64,000 bases of DNA from Streptomyces olivochromogenes (GTDB lineage Bacteria; Actinomycetota; Actinomycetes; Streptomycetales; Streptomycetaceae). The stretch is from assembly GCF_001514115.1 (NCBI RefSeq), contig NZ_KQ948462.1, positions 62,001 through 126,000 of the forward strand, written 5' to 3'. Position 1 is the first letter of the stretch, and every line of letters begins with the position of its first letter. A program made the translations under genes and the position numbers. Shown piece by piece: positions 6,601-15,165 of the stretch. The notes below the pieces were generated by a model. It was given only the letters and a program-made list of their open reading frames with translations, did not search any database and was not told the DNA's origin.

Positions 6601-8910
6601 AGTGCGGAGGCGACGAACCCCGCGACGCCAGCCCCTGCAACGCCCTCCCCCGAGCTCTCGGCCTCTCCCCCACGCTCGACTTCGCTCGAGCGGGGGGACC
6701 CCCATGAGCAGGGGGTACCCCCATCGCACCGCAGGAAGAGCCGCCCTCGGATCGATCTGCGCCGCCTCGGCCGCGCCGCGCTGCTCGGCACGACGTCCCG
6801 CGACCGGCTGCCCGACGCGATCGGTCACGTGGCCGAGGCACATCGCGCGCACCACCCCGACGCGAACATGGAACCGCTGCGCCGGGCCTACGTACTGGCG
6901 GAGTCCTCGCACCGCGGCCAGATGCGCAAGAGCGGTGAGCCGTACATCACCCACCCGCTCGCCGTGACCCTGATCCTCGCCGAACTCGGCGCGGAGACCA
7001 CGACGTTGACCGCATCCCTGCTCCACGACACCGTCGAGGACACGGAAGTGACGCTCGATCAGGTGCGCGAGGAGTTCGGCGACGAGGTCTGCTATCTCGT
7101 CGACGGCGTCACCAAGCTGGAAAAGGTGGACTACGGCGCGGCCGCCGAGCCCGAGACGTTCCGCAAGATGCTCGTCGCCACCGGCAACGACGTCCGCGTG
7201 ATGTCGATCAAACTCGCCGACCGGCTGCACAACATGCGCACGCTCGGCGTCATGCGCCCCGAGAAACAGGCACGCATCGCCAAGGTCACCAGGGACGTGC
7301 TGATCCCGCTCGCCGAACGGCTCGGCGTCCAGGCGCTCAAGACCGAGCTGGAGGACCTCGTCTTCGCGATCCTGCACCCCGAGGAGTACGAGCACACCAG
7401 GGAACTGATCGTCGACAACGCCTCGCGCGCGAGCGACCCGCTCGCCGAGATCGCCGAGGAGGTGCGCACGGTCCTGCGCGAGGCCGGGATCCCGGCCGAA
7501 GTCCTCATCAGGCCCCGGCACTTCGTCTCCGTGCATCGCGTGTCACGCAAACGCGGGCCCATGCGCGGCGCCGACTTCGGACGACTCCTGGTGCTCGTGA
7601 ACGAGGACGCCGACTGCTACGGGGTCCTCGGCGAACTGCACACCTGTCTCACCCCGGTCGTCTCGGAGTTCAAGGACTTCATCGCGGTCCCCAAGTTCAA
7701 CCTGTACCAGTCGCTGCACACGGCCGTCGCGAGCGGCGACGGCGAGATCGCCGAAGTCCTCATCCGCACCCACCAGATGCACAAGGTCGCCGAGGCCGGA
7801 GTCATCGCACTCGGCAATCCCTACGCTCCTCCTTCGGAGGAGCAGTCGGACGAGCAGTCCGAGGGCCGGCCGGGCGTCGGTGGACGCCCGGTGGACGGCG
7901 AGAGGGTGGACCCCACGCGCCCTGGCTGGCTCTCCCGGCTCCTCGACTGGCAGGAGGGCGCCCCGGACCCGGACACGTTCTGGTCCACGCTGCGCGAAGA
8001 CCTCGCCCAGGACCGCGAGATCACCGTCTTCCGCGCCGACGGTGGCTCGTTGGGCCTTCCGGAGGGCGCCAGTTGTGTGGACGCCGCGTACGCGCAGTAC
8101 GGCGAGGACGCGCACGCCTGCATCGGCGCCCGCGTCAACGGCCGCCTGGCGACGCTCAGTACGGTCCTGAAGGACGGCGACACCGTGCAGCTCCTCATGG
8201 GCCAGGACCCCGCCTCGGAGCCCTCCAGAGAGTGGCTGGAGCACGCGCACACGCCCGCCGCGCGGATCGCCATCCAGCGCTGGCTGGCCGCACACCCCTC
8301 ACCCGTTGCCACGGAGGACCCGGTCGCCCGGGAAGCCCCGGACACCCCCGAGACCCCGGCCGCGGCCCTCAGGCCGTCCGCCGAGACACCCGCGGCCCGC
8401 CCCACGGACGCGTCCGCCGCCCGCCCCACCGACGCCCCAGCCGCCCGCCCCGCCGCCGCGAACGCCGTCGTCGACCAGCCCGGCGCCTCCGTACGCCTCG
8501 CGGGCTGCTGTACGCCCGTACCGCCCGACGAGGTGACCGGCTTCGCCGTACGCGGGGGAGTGGTGACCGTCCACCGCGTGGAGTGCGCCGGAGTGGCGCG
8601 CATGAAGAACTCGGGGCGCGCGGAGGTGGAAGTGCGCTGGGGCGACACCACCGAGTGCCGGGTCACGCTGGTCGCCGAGTCCTTCGGACGCCCGCATCTG
8701 CTCGCCGACCTCACCGAAGCCATCGCCCTGGAGGGCGTCGCGATCGTCTCGGCGACCGTCGAACCCCCCAGCCAGCAGCGCGTACGCCACACGTACACGC
8801 TGCAACTCCCGGACGCGGCCCACCTTCCCAGGCTGATGCGCGCGATGCGGAACGTGCCGGGCGTGTACGACGTGAGCCGGGCGCAGCACGCGGCGGCTGC
8901 CACGCAGTAG
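6598..8910 (+). CDS. rshA: RelA/SpoT homologue RshA, (p)ppGpp synthetase/hydrolase
   Basis: 770-residue long-form RSH protein, the second RSH of Streptomyces beside RelA. Order: a disordered N-terminus containing a read-through palindromic repeat; an HD hydrolase domain with HDTVED at about residue 143; the synthetase domain (about 295-400) with RPRHF at 305-309, FKDFIAVPKFNLYQSLHTAV (Tyr370) and AEVLIRT; a TGS domain (about 470-535); an Ala/Pro/Thr linker (about 565-620); a cysteine region (GCCTPV, HRVECAG); and a C-terminal ACT domain. The HD motif is intact. The synthetase is diverged: the usual RxK is RxR, and YSI, GYQSLHT and EVQIRT are altered to VSV, LYQSLHT and EVLIRT. S. coelicolor RshA is described as active in synthesis. 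The ATG has GGAGG seven bases before it. Confidence 0.93.
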   Translation: MSAEATNPATPAPATPSPELSASPPRSTSLERGDPHEQGVPPSHRRKSRPRIDLRRLGRAALLGTTSRDRLPDAIGHVAEAHRAHHPDANMEPLRRAYVLAESSHRGQMRKSGEPYITHPLAVTLILAELGAETTTLTASLLHDTVEDTEVTLDQVREEFGDEVCYLVDGVTKLEKVDYGAAAEPETFRKMLVATGNDVRVMSIKLADRLHNMRTLGVMRPEKQARIAKVTRDVLIPLAERLGVQALKTELEDLVFAILHPEEYEHTRELIVDNASRASDPLAEIAEEVRTVLREAGIPAEVLIRPRHFVSVHRVSRKRGPMRGADFGRLLVLVNEDADCYGVLGELHTCLTPVVSEFKDFIAVPKFNLYQSLHTAVASGDGEIAEVLIRTHQMHKVAEAGVIALGNPYAPPSEEQSDEQSEGRPGVGGRPVDGERVDPTRPGWLSRLLDWQEGAPDPDTFWSTLREDLAQDREITVFRADGGSLGLPEGASCVDAAYAQYGEDAHACIGARVNGRLATLSTVLKDGDTVQLLMGQDPASEPSREWLEHAHTPAARIAIQRWLAAHPSPVATEDPVAREAPDTPETPAAALRPSAETPAARPTDASAARPTDAPAARPAAANAVVDQPGASVRLAGCCTPVPPDEVTGFAVRGGVVTVHRVECAGVARMKNSGRAEVEVRWGDTTECRVTLVAESFGRPHLLADLTEAIALEGVAIVSATVEPPSQQRVRHTYTLQLPDAAHLPRLMRAMRNVPGVYDVSRAQHAAAATQ
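6664..6705. repeat. Common Streptomyces palindromic repeat inside rshA
   Basis: The sequence around CGCTCGACTTCGCTCGAGCG, flanked by CTCCCCCA and GGGGGGACCCCC, matches a palindromic element I know as very frequent in Streptomyces genomes, normally intergenic. Here it is in frame and translated as PPRSTSLERGDP in the disordered N-terminus of RshA. It can fold into a strong hairpin 70 bases into the coding sequence. Confidence 0.6.
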
Positions 8911-8977
8911 CACCCGATCGGGTGGGCCCGGCGCGAGTCGTCGCCGCGGGGCGGGTGCGCGCTGGTAGCCGTGGTCC

Positions 8978-10459
8978 ATGCTGCTCACCCCCCGCACCAG
9001 GAACCGTCGTATCCAGGGGGCGCTCCTCGCCTCCGCCGTCTCGGTCTGTCTCGTCGCCGCGAGCGCCCCGTCCCCGGCCACGCCCCTCGGCATCGGTGAC
9101 CGCCTCTTCCCGCACCTGGGCAACCCCGGGTACGACGTCAAGTCGTACGACCTCTCCTTCACCTACCCCGGTGTCAACGACAAACCGCTGACGGCCGTCA
9201 CCACGATCGACGCCGTGACGTCCGAGCGGCTCGAGCGCGTCAATCTGGACTACACGCACGGCACGGTGGAATCGGTCGTGGTCAACGGCGCGCCGGCGAC
9301 GTTCAAGAGCGCCGGGGAGGACCTGGTGGTGACGCCCGGGGAACCGGTGCCCGCGGGCGGCTGGATGCGGATCACCGTGCGGCACTCGAGCGATCCGGTG
9401 ACCACCGGGAACGGGGACGGCGGCTGGGTGCGGACGAAGGACGGCCTCGCCATGGCCAACCAGGCCGACGCCGGGCACATGGTCTTCCCGTGCAACGACC
9501 ACCCCTCGGACAAGGCGATGTTCACCATCCACGTCACCGCGCCCGACGGGTACACCGCCGTGGCCAACGGCCTGCCCACCGGGGTCGACCGGGCCGGGAA
9601 GTCCACCACGTGGACGTACCGCACCGCGCACCCCATGGCCACGGAACTCACCCAGGTGTCCATCGGCCGCTCCAGCGTGCTGCACCGCGAGGGTCCGCAC
9701 GGCCTGCCGGTCCGTGACGTCGTGCCCACCAAGGACCGCGAGCTGCTCGAACCGTGGCTCAAGAAGACGCCCGACCAGATCGCCTGGATGGAGAGCAAGG
9801 TCGGCCCGTACCCCTTCGAGACCTACGGGCTGCTGATGGCCCAGGCGCAGACCGGTTTCGAGCTGGAGACACAGACACTCTCTCTCTTCGAGAAAGAGCT
9901 CTTCACGCAGCCCGCGCTGCCCAAGTGGTACGTCGAGTCGATCATGGTGCACGAGCTGTCGCACCAGTGGTTCGGCGACAGCGTCAGCCCCCGCGTCTGG
10001 TCCGACCTGTGGCTCAACGAGGGCCACGCGACCTGGTACGAGGCCCTGTACGCCGAGGAGAAGGCGGACAAGCCCATGGAGACCCGTATGAAGGCGGCCT
10101 ACCGCGCCTCCGACTCCTGGCGGGCCGCCGGAGGGCCGCCCGCGGCGCCCAAGGAGCCCGCCCCGGGACAGAAGATCAGCATCTTCCGGCCGAGCGTCTA
10201 CGACGGGGCCGCGCTCGCCCTGTACGCGCTGCGCCAGGAGATCGGACACCCCACCTTCGAGCGCCTGGAGCGCACCTGGGTCGCCCTTCACCGGGACGGC
10301 ACGGCCACGACCGCGGACTTCGAGCGGCTCGCGTCCGACCTCGCGAACCGCGACCTGAGCGGGTTCTTCCGCGCCTGGCTCTACGGCACGAAGACACCGC
10401 CCATGCCCGGGCACCCGGACTGGAAGAGCGACGCCCCGAAGGCACGCAAGGGCGCCTGA
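8978..10459 (+). CDS. Secreted M1-family metallopeptidase (aminopeptidase N-like)
   Basis: A 493-residue zinc peptidase with an export signal: basic MLLTPRTRNRRIQ, a hydrophobic core ALLASAVSVCLVAASA, and a small-residue cleavage region near 33-36. The N-terminal beta domain precedes the catalytic domain, where HELSH (325-329) and the third zinc ligand Glu348 in LNEGHATWYE give the H-E-x-x-H-x18-E pattern of the family. The exopeptidase GAMEN motif is replaced by a diverged segment (QTGFELETQ). At 493 residues it lacks the long C-terminal helical domain of PepN. It probably acts outside the cell on peptides. Start is ATG at 8978, 67 bases after rshA. Confidence 0.9.
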   Translation: MLLTPRTRNRRIQGALLASAVSVCLVAASAPSPATPLGIGDRLFPHLGNPGYDVKSYDLSFTYPGVNDKPLTAVTTIDAVTSERLERVNLDYTHGTVESVVVNGAPATFKSAGEDLVVTPGEPVPAGGWMRITVRHSSDPVTTGNGDGGWVRTKDGLAMANQADAGHMVFPCNDHPSDKAMFTIHVTAPDGYTAVANGLPTGVDRAGKSTTWTYRTAHPMATELTQVSIGRSSVLHREGPHGLPVRDVVPTKDRELLEPWLKKTPDQIAWMESKVGPYPFETYGLLMAQAQTGFELETQTLSLFEKELFTQPALPKWYVESIMVHELSHQWFGDSVSPRVWSDLWLNEGHATWYEALYAEEKADKPMETRMKAAYRASDSWRAAGGPPAAPKEPAPGQKISIFRPSVYDGAALALYALRQEIGHPTFERLERTWVALHRDGTATTADFERLASDLANRDLSGFFRAWLYGTKTPPMPGHPDWKSDAPKARKGA

Positions 10460-10628
10460 GAACTCGGATGACGAGACGGGACGTGCCGTGCGACCATCAT
10501 CAGGTCGGCGGCGCGGCCCCGCGAAGGGGTTGGCCCGGCGGAATCCGGGAATCTCCCGGTGGTCCCGGACGTTCTTCCTTGTGACGGGCGGTGTCCCGTC
10601 GCCGAACAGGCTTCACCAGTGACGCCAT

Positions 10629-10650
10629 CGATACCACCAGTGACGTATCG
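10629..10650. promoter_or_regulatory. Inverted repeat upstream of hflX
   Basis: CGATAC at 10629-10634 and GTATCG at 10645-10650 form an inverted repeat with ten bases between; the neighbouring CACCAGTGACG occurs twice (10613 and 10634) about 21 bases apart. It sits 26 bases upstream of the hflX start and could be an operator or a leader hairpin. No regulator is identified. Confidence 0.3.
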
Positions 10651-10675
10651 GTGTCCCCATCGACGTAAGGATCCA

Positions 10676-12172
10676 ATGACCTCCTCTTCTTCCCCTTCCC
10701 AGGACGCGCAGAGCCTCGCGCAGAACTACCCCGAAGGTCTTCGGGCCGATGCCCTGATGGAAGAGGACGTCGCCTGGAGCCACGAGATCGACGGAGAGCG
10801 GGACGGCGAACAGTTCGACCGCTCCGAGCGCGCGGCCCTGCGCCGTGTGGCGGGCCTTTCCACCGAGCTCGAGGACGTCACCGAGGTCGAGTACCGACAG
10901 CTCCGTCTGGAGCGCGTCGTCCTCGTCGGTGTGTGGACCACGGGAACCATTCAGGACGCGGACAACTCGCTCGCCGAGCTGGCGGCCCTCGCGGAGACCG
11001 CGGGCGCGGTCGTGCTCGACGGCGTCGTCCAGCGCCGTGACAAGCCCGACGCGGCCACGTACATCGGATCCGGCAAGGCCAACGAGCTGCGGGACATCGT
11101 CCTGGAGACCGGCGCCGACACCGTGATCTGCGACGGTGAGCTGAGCCCCGGCCAGCTGATCCACCTCGAGGACGTCGTCAAGGTCAAGGTCATCGACCGT
11201 ACGGCCCTGATCCTCGACATCTTCGCCCAGCACGCCAAGTCCCGAGAGGGCAAGGCGCAGGTCGCGCTCGCGCAGATGCAGTACATGCTGCCGAGGCTGC
11301 GCGGCTGGGGTCAGTCGCTGTCCCGTCAGATGGGCGGCGGCAAGGGCGGCGGCCTCGCCACCCGTGGTCCCGGTGAGACCAAGATCGAGACGGACCGGCG
11401 TCGTATCCGCGAGAAGATGGCGAAGATGCGCCGGGAGATCGCGGACATGAAGACCGGCCGTGAGATCAAGCGCCAGGAGCGCCGCAGGAACAAGGTGCCG
11501 TCGGTCGCCATCGCCGGCTACACCAACGCGGGCAAGTCCTCCCTGCTCAACCGCCTCACCGGCGCGGGCGTCCTGGTCCAGAACGAGCTGTTCGCCACCC
11601 TGGACCCGACCGTGCGCCGTGCCGAGACGCCCAGCGGGCGGATCTACACCCTCGCGGACACCGTCGGCTTCGTACGGCACCTGCCGCACCACCTCGTCGA
11701 GGCGTTCCGCTCCACGATGGAGGAGGTCGGCGACTCCGACCTGATCCTGCACGTGGTGGACGGCTCGCACCCGGCGCCGGAGGAGCAGCTGGCCGCCGTG
11801 CGCGAGGTCATCCGCGATGTCGGCGCGACCAACGTGCCCGAGATCGTGGTGATCAACAAGGCGGACGCGGCCGACCCGCTGGTCCTCCAGCGGCTGATGC
11901 GGATCGAGAAGCGTTCCATCGCTGTCTCGGCCCGCACCGGGATGAACATCGACCAGCTGCTCGCGCTCATCGACAACGAGCTGCCCCGCCCCTCGGTCGA
12001 GATCGAGGCGCTCGTGCCGTACACGCACGGCAGGCTGGTCGCGCGCGCCCACTCCGAGGGCGAGGTGATCTCCGAGGAGCACACCCCGGAGGGCACCCTG
12101 CTCAAGGTGCGGGTGCACGAGGAACTGGCGGCCGACCTCGCGCCGTACGTTCCGGCGCCCGTCGCGCTCTAG
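10676..12172 (+). CDS. hflX: Ribosome-associated GTPase HflX
   Basis: 498-residue TRAFAC-class GTPase that binds the large ribosomal subunit and splits or rescues stalled ribosomes. The N-terminal HflX domain includes DGVVQRRDKPDAATYIGSGK and the RLRGWGQSLSRQMGGGKGGG glycine-rich segment, followed by a basic coiled linker. The G domain has GYTNAGKSS (about 281-289), the switch DTVGFVRHLPH, NKAD and the SARTG region. The ATG at 10676 follows TAAGGATCCA; in-frame codons upstream to 10559 look non-coding. It ends in a strong terminator and is convergent with the lipoprotein protease genes. Confidence 0.96.
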   Translation: MTSSSSPSQDAQSLAQNYPEGLRADALMEEDVAWSHEIDGERDGEQFDRSERAALRRVAGLSTELEDVTEVEYRQLRLERVVLVGVWTTGTIQDADNSLAELAALAETAGAVVLDGVVQRRDKPDAATYIGSGKANELRDIVLETGADTVICDGELSPGQLIHLEDVVKVKVIDRTALILDIFAQHAKSREGKAQVALAQMQYMLPRLRGWGQSLSRQMGGGKGGGLATRGPGETKIETDRRRIREKMAKMRREIADMKTGREIKRQERRRNKVPSVAIAGYTNAGKSSLLNRLTGAGVLVQNELFATLDPTVRRAETPSGRIYTLADTVGFVRHLPHHLVEAFRSTMEEVGDSDLILHVVDGSHPAPEEQLAAVREVIRDVGATNVPEIVVINKADAADPLVLQRLMRIEKRSIAVSARTGMNIDQLLALIDNELPRPSVEIEALVPYTHGRLVARAHSEGEVISEEHTPEGTLLKVRVHEELAADLAPYVPAPVAL

Positions 12173-12198
12173 TCGCCCGCTTCCGCAGGGACGACGTA

Positions 12199-12235
12199 CG
12201 AAGGCCCGCACCCTCTCGCAGGGTGCGGGCCTTCG
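12199..12235 (+). terminator. Strong hairpin terminator after hflX
   Basis: Sixteen-base perfect stem (CGAAGGCCCGCACCCT pairing with its complement) and a five-base loop, 27 bases after the hflX stop. Without a U-tract, as usual in Streptomyces. It lies between convergent genes and can serve both strands. Confidence 0.9.
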
Positions 12236-12258
12236 CCGTGGCCGGGTGAGCGCGGCGC

Positions 12259-13437
12259 CTACCGTCCGCCGTACCGCTTGCTCATGTTCTCGTAGAGCGC
12301 CTGCGCGCCCTTGCCGAGCTGCGGCCCCGCGAGCCAGGTGCTGTCGGCCGGGCCGATCGAGGTGTTCGAGACCAACTCGGTCTTGCCGCCGACGACCCGG
12401 AACCAGCCGCCGCCGGAGGAACCGCCGGTCATCGTGCAGCCGATGCGGTACATCGTGGGCAGGCTCGGGCTCAGCGACAGCCGGCCCGGCCGGTCGACGC
12501 ACTTGAACATCTTCAGACCGTTGTACGGCGGCGCGGCCGGGTAGCCCCAGGCGCCCATCGTGCCGACGTCCCCGGCGGAGGGCGCCGAGAAGTCCACGTC
12601 CAGCGCGTTGCCGACCGTCTCCTCCAGGGACTTCGAGCCCTGCGCCGGCTTCACGTGCAGGAGCGCGTAGTCGTAGGGGGCGCCCGCGCCGCCCGTCTCG
12701 TCGCCGCCCGCGATCCACTCGTTCGAGATGGAGGCCCAGTCGGCCCACCACTCGCCGTACGGGGCGATCTGCGCGGCGGAGGCGTTCCTCAGCTCGGACC
12801 CGGACCTGCCCTGGTCGTTGTACGCGGGCACGAAGGCGATGTTGCGGTACCAGCCGCCCTTGCCGCCGGCGTGCACACAGTGGCCCGCCGTCCACACCAG
12901 GTTGGACCTGCCCGGGTGGTTGACGTCCTTGACGACGGTCCCGGAGCAGACCATCGAGCCTTGGGGGGAGTCGAAGAAGACCTTCCCGACCGGGGCCGCG
13001 TGGTCGTGGTACGGGGTCTTCTCCGCCGTGGCCCCGACCGGCGCCGGATCCGGGTCGCTGACGCCCTGGTCGGCCGCCGCGTCCTTCGCCGAGATCGTCT
13101 TGTCCGGGTCTTTGGCGGACTTCATGCGCTCGGGCTTCCACAGCCCCGCGATCACCGGATTGACGAAGTCCTTGGCCTCACTGAGCCACTTGTCCTTGTC
13201 CCAGTTCTTCCAGGCGCCGTTCTTCCACTGGTCGACGTCGATGCCATGCTCTTCGAGCTTGCTCTTGACGGCGTCCGGGATCCTGATCTTGTCGTCGCCG
13301 TTCTGCGACGAGGAGGCGCTGGACCCGCTCGCCTTGTCGTCGCCCGAGTTGCAGGCGGTGGCGGTGAGCGCCAGGGCGGCGGCGAGGCCGGTGGCGGTGA
13401 GAACGCGGCGTCGGCCGCGCCCACGTACGGAACGCAT
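12259..13437 (-). CDS. Lipoprotein trypsin-like serine protease, first of a tandem pair
   Basis: 392 residues. A basic signal peptide (MRSVRGRGRRRVLTATGLAA) leads to a cysteine at 29 in LTATACNSG, indicating a lipoprotein. A Ser/Asp-rich spacer follows, then a tryptophan-rich segment (HGIDVDQWKNGAWKNWDKDK, about 64-83), then the protease domain with His186 in TAGHCV, Asp256 in PYDYALLHV and Ser341 in TGGSSGGGW, resembling V8/trypsin-like S1 enzymes. Probably cell-surface proteolysis. The ATG at 13437 begins the signal peptide; the longer frame to 13536 would place a nonsense segment before it. A close paralogue lies immediately upstream. Confidence 0.9.
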   Translation of the reverse strand: MRSVRGRGRRRVLTATGLAAALALTATACNSGDDKASGSSASSSQNGDDKIRIPDAVKSKLEEHGIDVDQWKNGAWKNWDKDKWLSEAKDFVNPVIAGLWKPERMKSAKDPDKTISAKDAAADQGVSDPDPAPVGATAEKTPYHDHAAPVGKVFFDSPQGSMVCSGTVVKDVNHPGRSNLVWTAGHCVHAGGKGGWYRNIAFVPAYNDQGRSGSELRNASAAQIAPYGEWWADWASISNEWIAGGDETGGAGAPYDYALLHVKPAQGSKSLEETVGNALDVDFSAPSAGDVGTMGAWGYPAAPPYNGLKMFKCVDRPGRLSLSPSLPTMYRIGCTMTGGSSGGGWFRVVGGKTELVSNTSIGPADSTWLAGPQLGKGAQALYENMSKRYGGR

Positions 13438-13598
13438 GCTGGTGTAACCCCCGTTGAAGTGCTGACACCTCACTATGCCCGGGCAATCGGGGGCGAACGG
13501 CGGTGGAGTGGTGAAGGTTTCTGTGCGCCACCCCACCGCCGCCCGTGCGGCCCGTGTGCGATCCCTGTCAGGCCCGTCGGGTCACCGGCCCGCGCATC

Positions 13599-13655
13599 GT
13601 CGTGTCACGGGCCCGTCGTGTCACGGGCCCGTTGTCCCACCGACCCCTTGTCTCA
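13599..13655. repeat. Tandem repeat over the stop codon of the second lipoprotein protease
   Basis: On the minus strand, units of CGTGACACGACGGGCC (16 bases; two exact copies and further degenerate ones) follow the gene ending at 13653. The stop codon itself sits in a related unit (TGAGACAAGGGG, then TGGGACAACGGG). The rest of 13438-13598 holds the ribosome site of the downstream gene and degenerate traces of the same unit. Confidence 0.6.
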
Positions 13656-14882
13656 CTGGCTCGCGAACTTCTTGCTCACCGAGTCGTACACGCCCTTGGC
13701 GACCGGACCCAGGTGCGGACCCGCCAGCCAGCCCGCGCTGACCGGGCCGATCGAGGTGTTGGACACCAGGGCGGGCTTGCCGTCCGACCCGGTCGCCACC
13801 CAGCCGCCGCCGGACGAACCACCGGTCATGGTGCACCCGATGCGGTACATCGTCGGGTCCGCCTTGGCGATGGACAGACGGCCGGGCCTGTCGGTGCACT
13901 GGTACAGCTTCTGCCCGTCGAACGGCGCCGCCGCCGGGTAACCGGTCGCCGTGATGCTCGCGACCTTGGGTACGGCCGGAGCGTTGAAGTTCACCGGGAG
14001 CGCCGAACCGACCGTCTCCTCCAGGGACTTGCCGTTGCTGCCCTTCTCCGGCGTCACATGCAGGACCGCGTAGTCGTACGACGCGCCCTGACCGCCGGTG
14101 GAGCCGCCCTGGGCGATCCACTGGTCCGAGGTCTGCGCCCAGTCGCTCCACCAGACACCGTACGGAGCGACCTCCGTCCGCGCGGCGTTCTGCAGCTGGG
14201 CGGACGTCCTGCCGGCGTTGTTGTACGAGGGCACGAAGGCGATGTTGCGGTACCAGCCGCCCTTCTTGCCGGCGTGCACACAGTGGCCCGCGGTCCACAC
14301 GAGGTTCGACTTGCCCGGGTGCGCCGGGTCCTCGACCACGGTCGCCGAGCAGACCATCGTGCCTTCGGGGGAGTCGAAGAACACCTTGCCCGCTTCGGGC
14401 ACGCTGTCGTGGTACGCGGCGCTCACGGCCTTCGCCGCTACGGGCGCCGGAGTGGCGTCGGTGACACCCTGGTCACCGGAGAGGTCGTTCTCGTCGACGC
14501 CCTTGTTCTTGTCCGGGTCGTCGGCGCCGCGCATCCGGTCCGGGTCCCACAGCCCCTTGATGATGGGGTTGACGAAGTCGTTGGCCTCGCGCAGCCAGTC
14601 GTCCTTGTTCCAGTTCTTCCAGGCGCCGTTCTTCCACTTGTCGATGTCGATCCCGTGCTCTTTGAGCTTGTTCTTGATGTCGTCCGGGATCTTGATCTTG
14701 CCGTCGTCGCTCTGGGACGCCGACGCGCCGGCCTGGCCGCTCGCGTTGTTGTCGCCCGAGCCGCAGCCGGTGGCGGTCAGCGCCAGCGCCGCCGTCAGGC
14801 CGACGGCGGCCAGGACGGGGGAGGTTCTGCGGCGCGCGCTCCTCCCTCGACGAGCGGCGAAGGGTGGGCGTATGGATCGCAT
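13653..14882 (-). CDS. Lipoprotein trypsin-like serine protease, second of a tandem pair
   Basis: 409 residues, colinear with its downstream paralogue. Signal peptide with an arginine-rich start, lipobox-type cysteine at 40 (LTATGCGSG), Ser/Ala-rich spacer, the same tryptophan-rich segment (HGIDIDKWKNGAWKNWNKDD), and the triad in TAGHCVHAG, SYDYAVLHV and GGSSGGGW. GGAG lies eight bases before the ATG at 14882. The pair plainly arose by tandem duplication; the most conserved parts are the protease core and the tryptophan-rich module. It is divergent from the siderophore operon. Confidence 0.9.
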   Translation of the reverse strand: MRSIRPPFAARRGRSARRRTSPVLAAVGLTAALALTATGCGSGDNNASGQAGASASQSDDGKIKIPDDIKNKLKEHGIDIDKWKNGAWKNWNKDDWLREANDFVNPIIKGLWDPDRMRGADDPDKNKGVDENDLSGDQGVTDATPAPVAAKAVSAAYHDSVPEAGKVFFDSPEGTMVCSATVVEDPAHPGKSNLVWTAGHCVHAGKKGGWYRNIAFVPSYNNAGRTSAQLQNAARTEVAPYGVWWSDWAQTSDQWIAQGGSTGGQGASYDYAVLHVTPEKGSNGKSLEETVGSALPVNFNAPAVPKVASITATGYPAAAPFDGQKLYQCTDRPGRLSIAKADPTMYRIGCTMTGGSSGGGWVATGSDGKPALVSNTSIGPVSAGWLAGPHLGPVAKGVYDSVSKKFASQ

Positions 14883-15165
14883 GGTGTAACTCCCCCTGGA
14901 CGTAAGAGAACCTGTCAGGATCCGCCGATCCGGAGTCCCTGGGTACGGGACACAGGTGCATCGTTCGGTGTCTCTGAACGGCACCACACACTATGCGCTC
15001 GCTGTGGGGGACATCCCACGGAACGGCAACGGTTCCGTCACGGCAAGGATCTTCGACTCACCCGCTTCCCCGAGCCGGTCGCGTCGTTGGTACGTACGGG
15101 GGACCTGCCACCTGCGCTCAGACCCCCTGCCAACTCGCCTCTGGACAGCGGGAGGACCTGAAGTC
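14883..15165. promoter_or_regulatory. Divergent promoter region, protease / siderophore operon
   Basis: 283 bases. It contains a small inverted repeat GGAAC-N7-GTTCC at 15020-15036. I looked for the 19-base iron box (TTAGGTTAGGCTAACCTAA type) used by DmdR/IdeR regulators and saw none, so iron control of the siderophore genes is not evident here. Confidence 0.4.

Noticed and set aside
6555..6709. Upstream short frame overlapping the rshA start
   Set aside because: Its ATG lies in the left hairpin arm and has no ribosome site; codons are not gene-like. A regulatory uORF is possible but unsupported.
10613..13141. Long minus-strand open frame opposite hflX
   Set aside because: It mirrors hflX and then the protease gene in another frame; its product is arginine- and leucine-rich without motifs, a usual artefact of high G+C.
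14883..15165. Iron box for the siderophore operon
   Set aside because: No sequence close to TTAGGTTAGGCTAACCTAA; small palindromes present do not fit.
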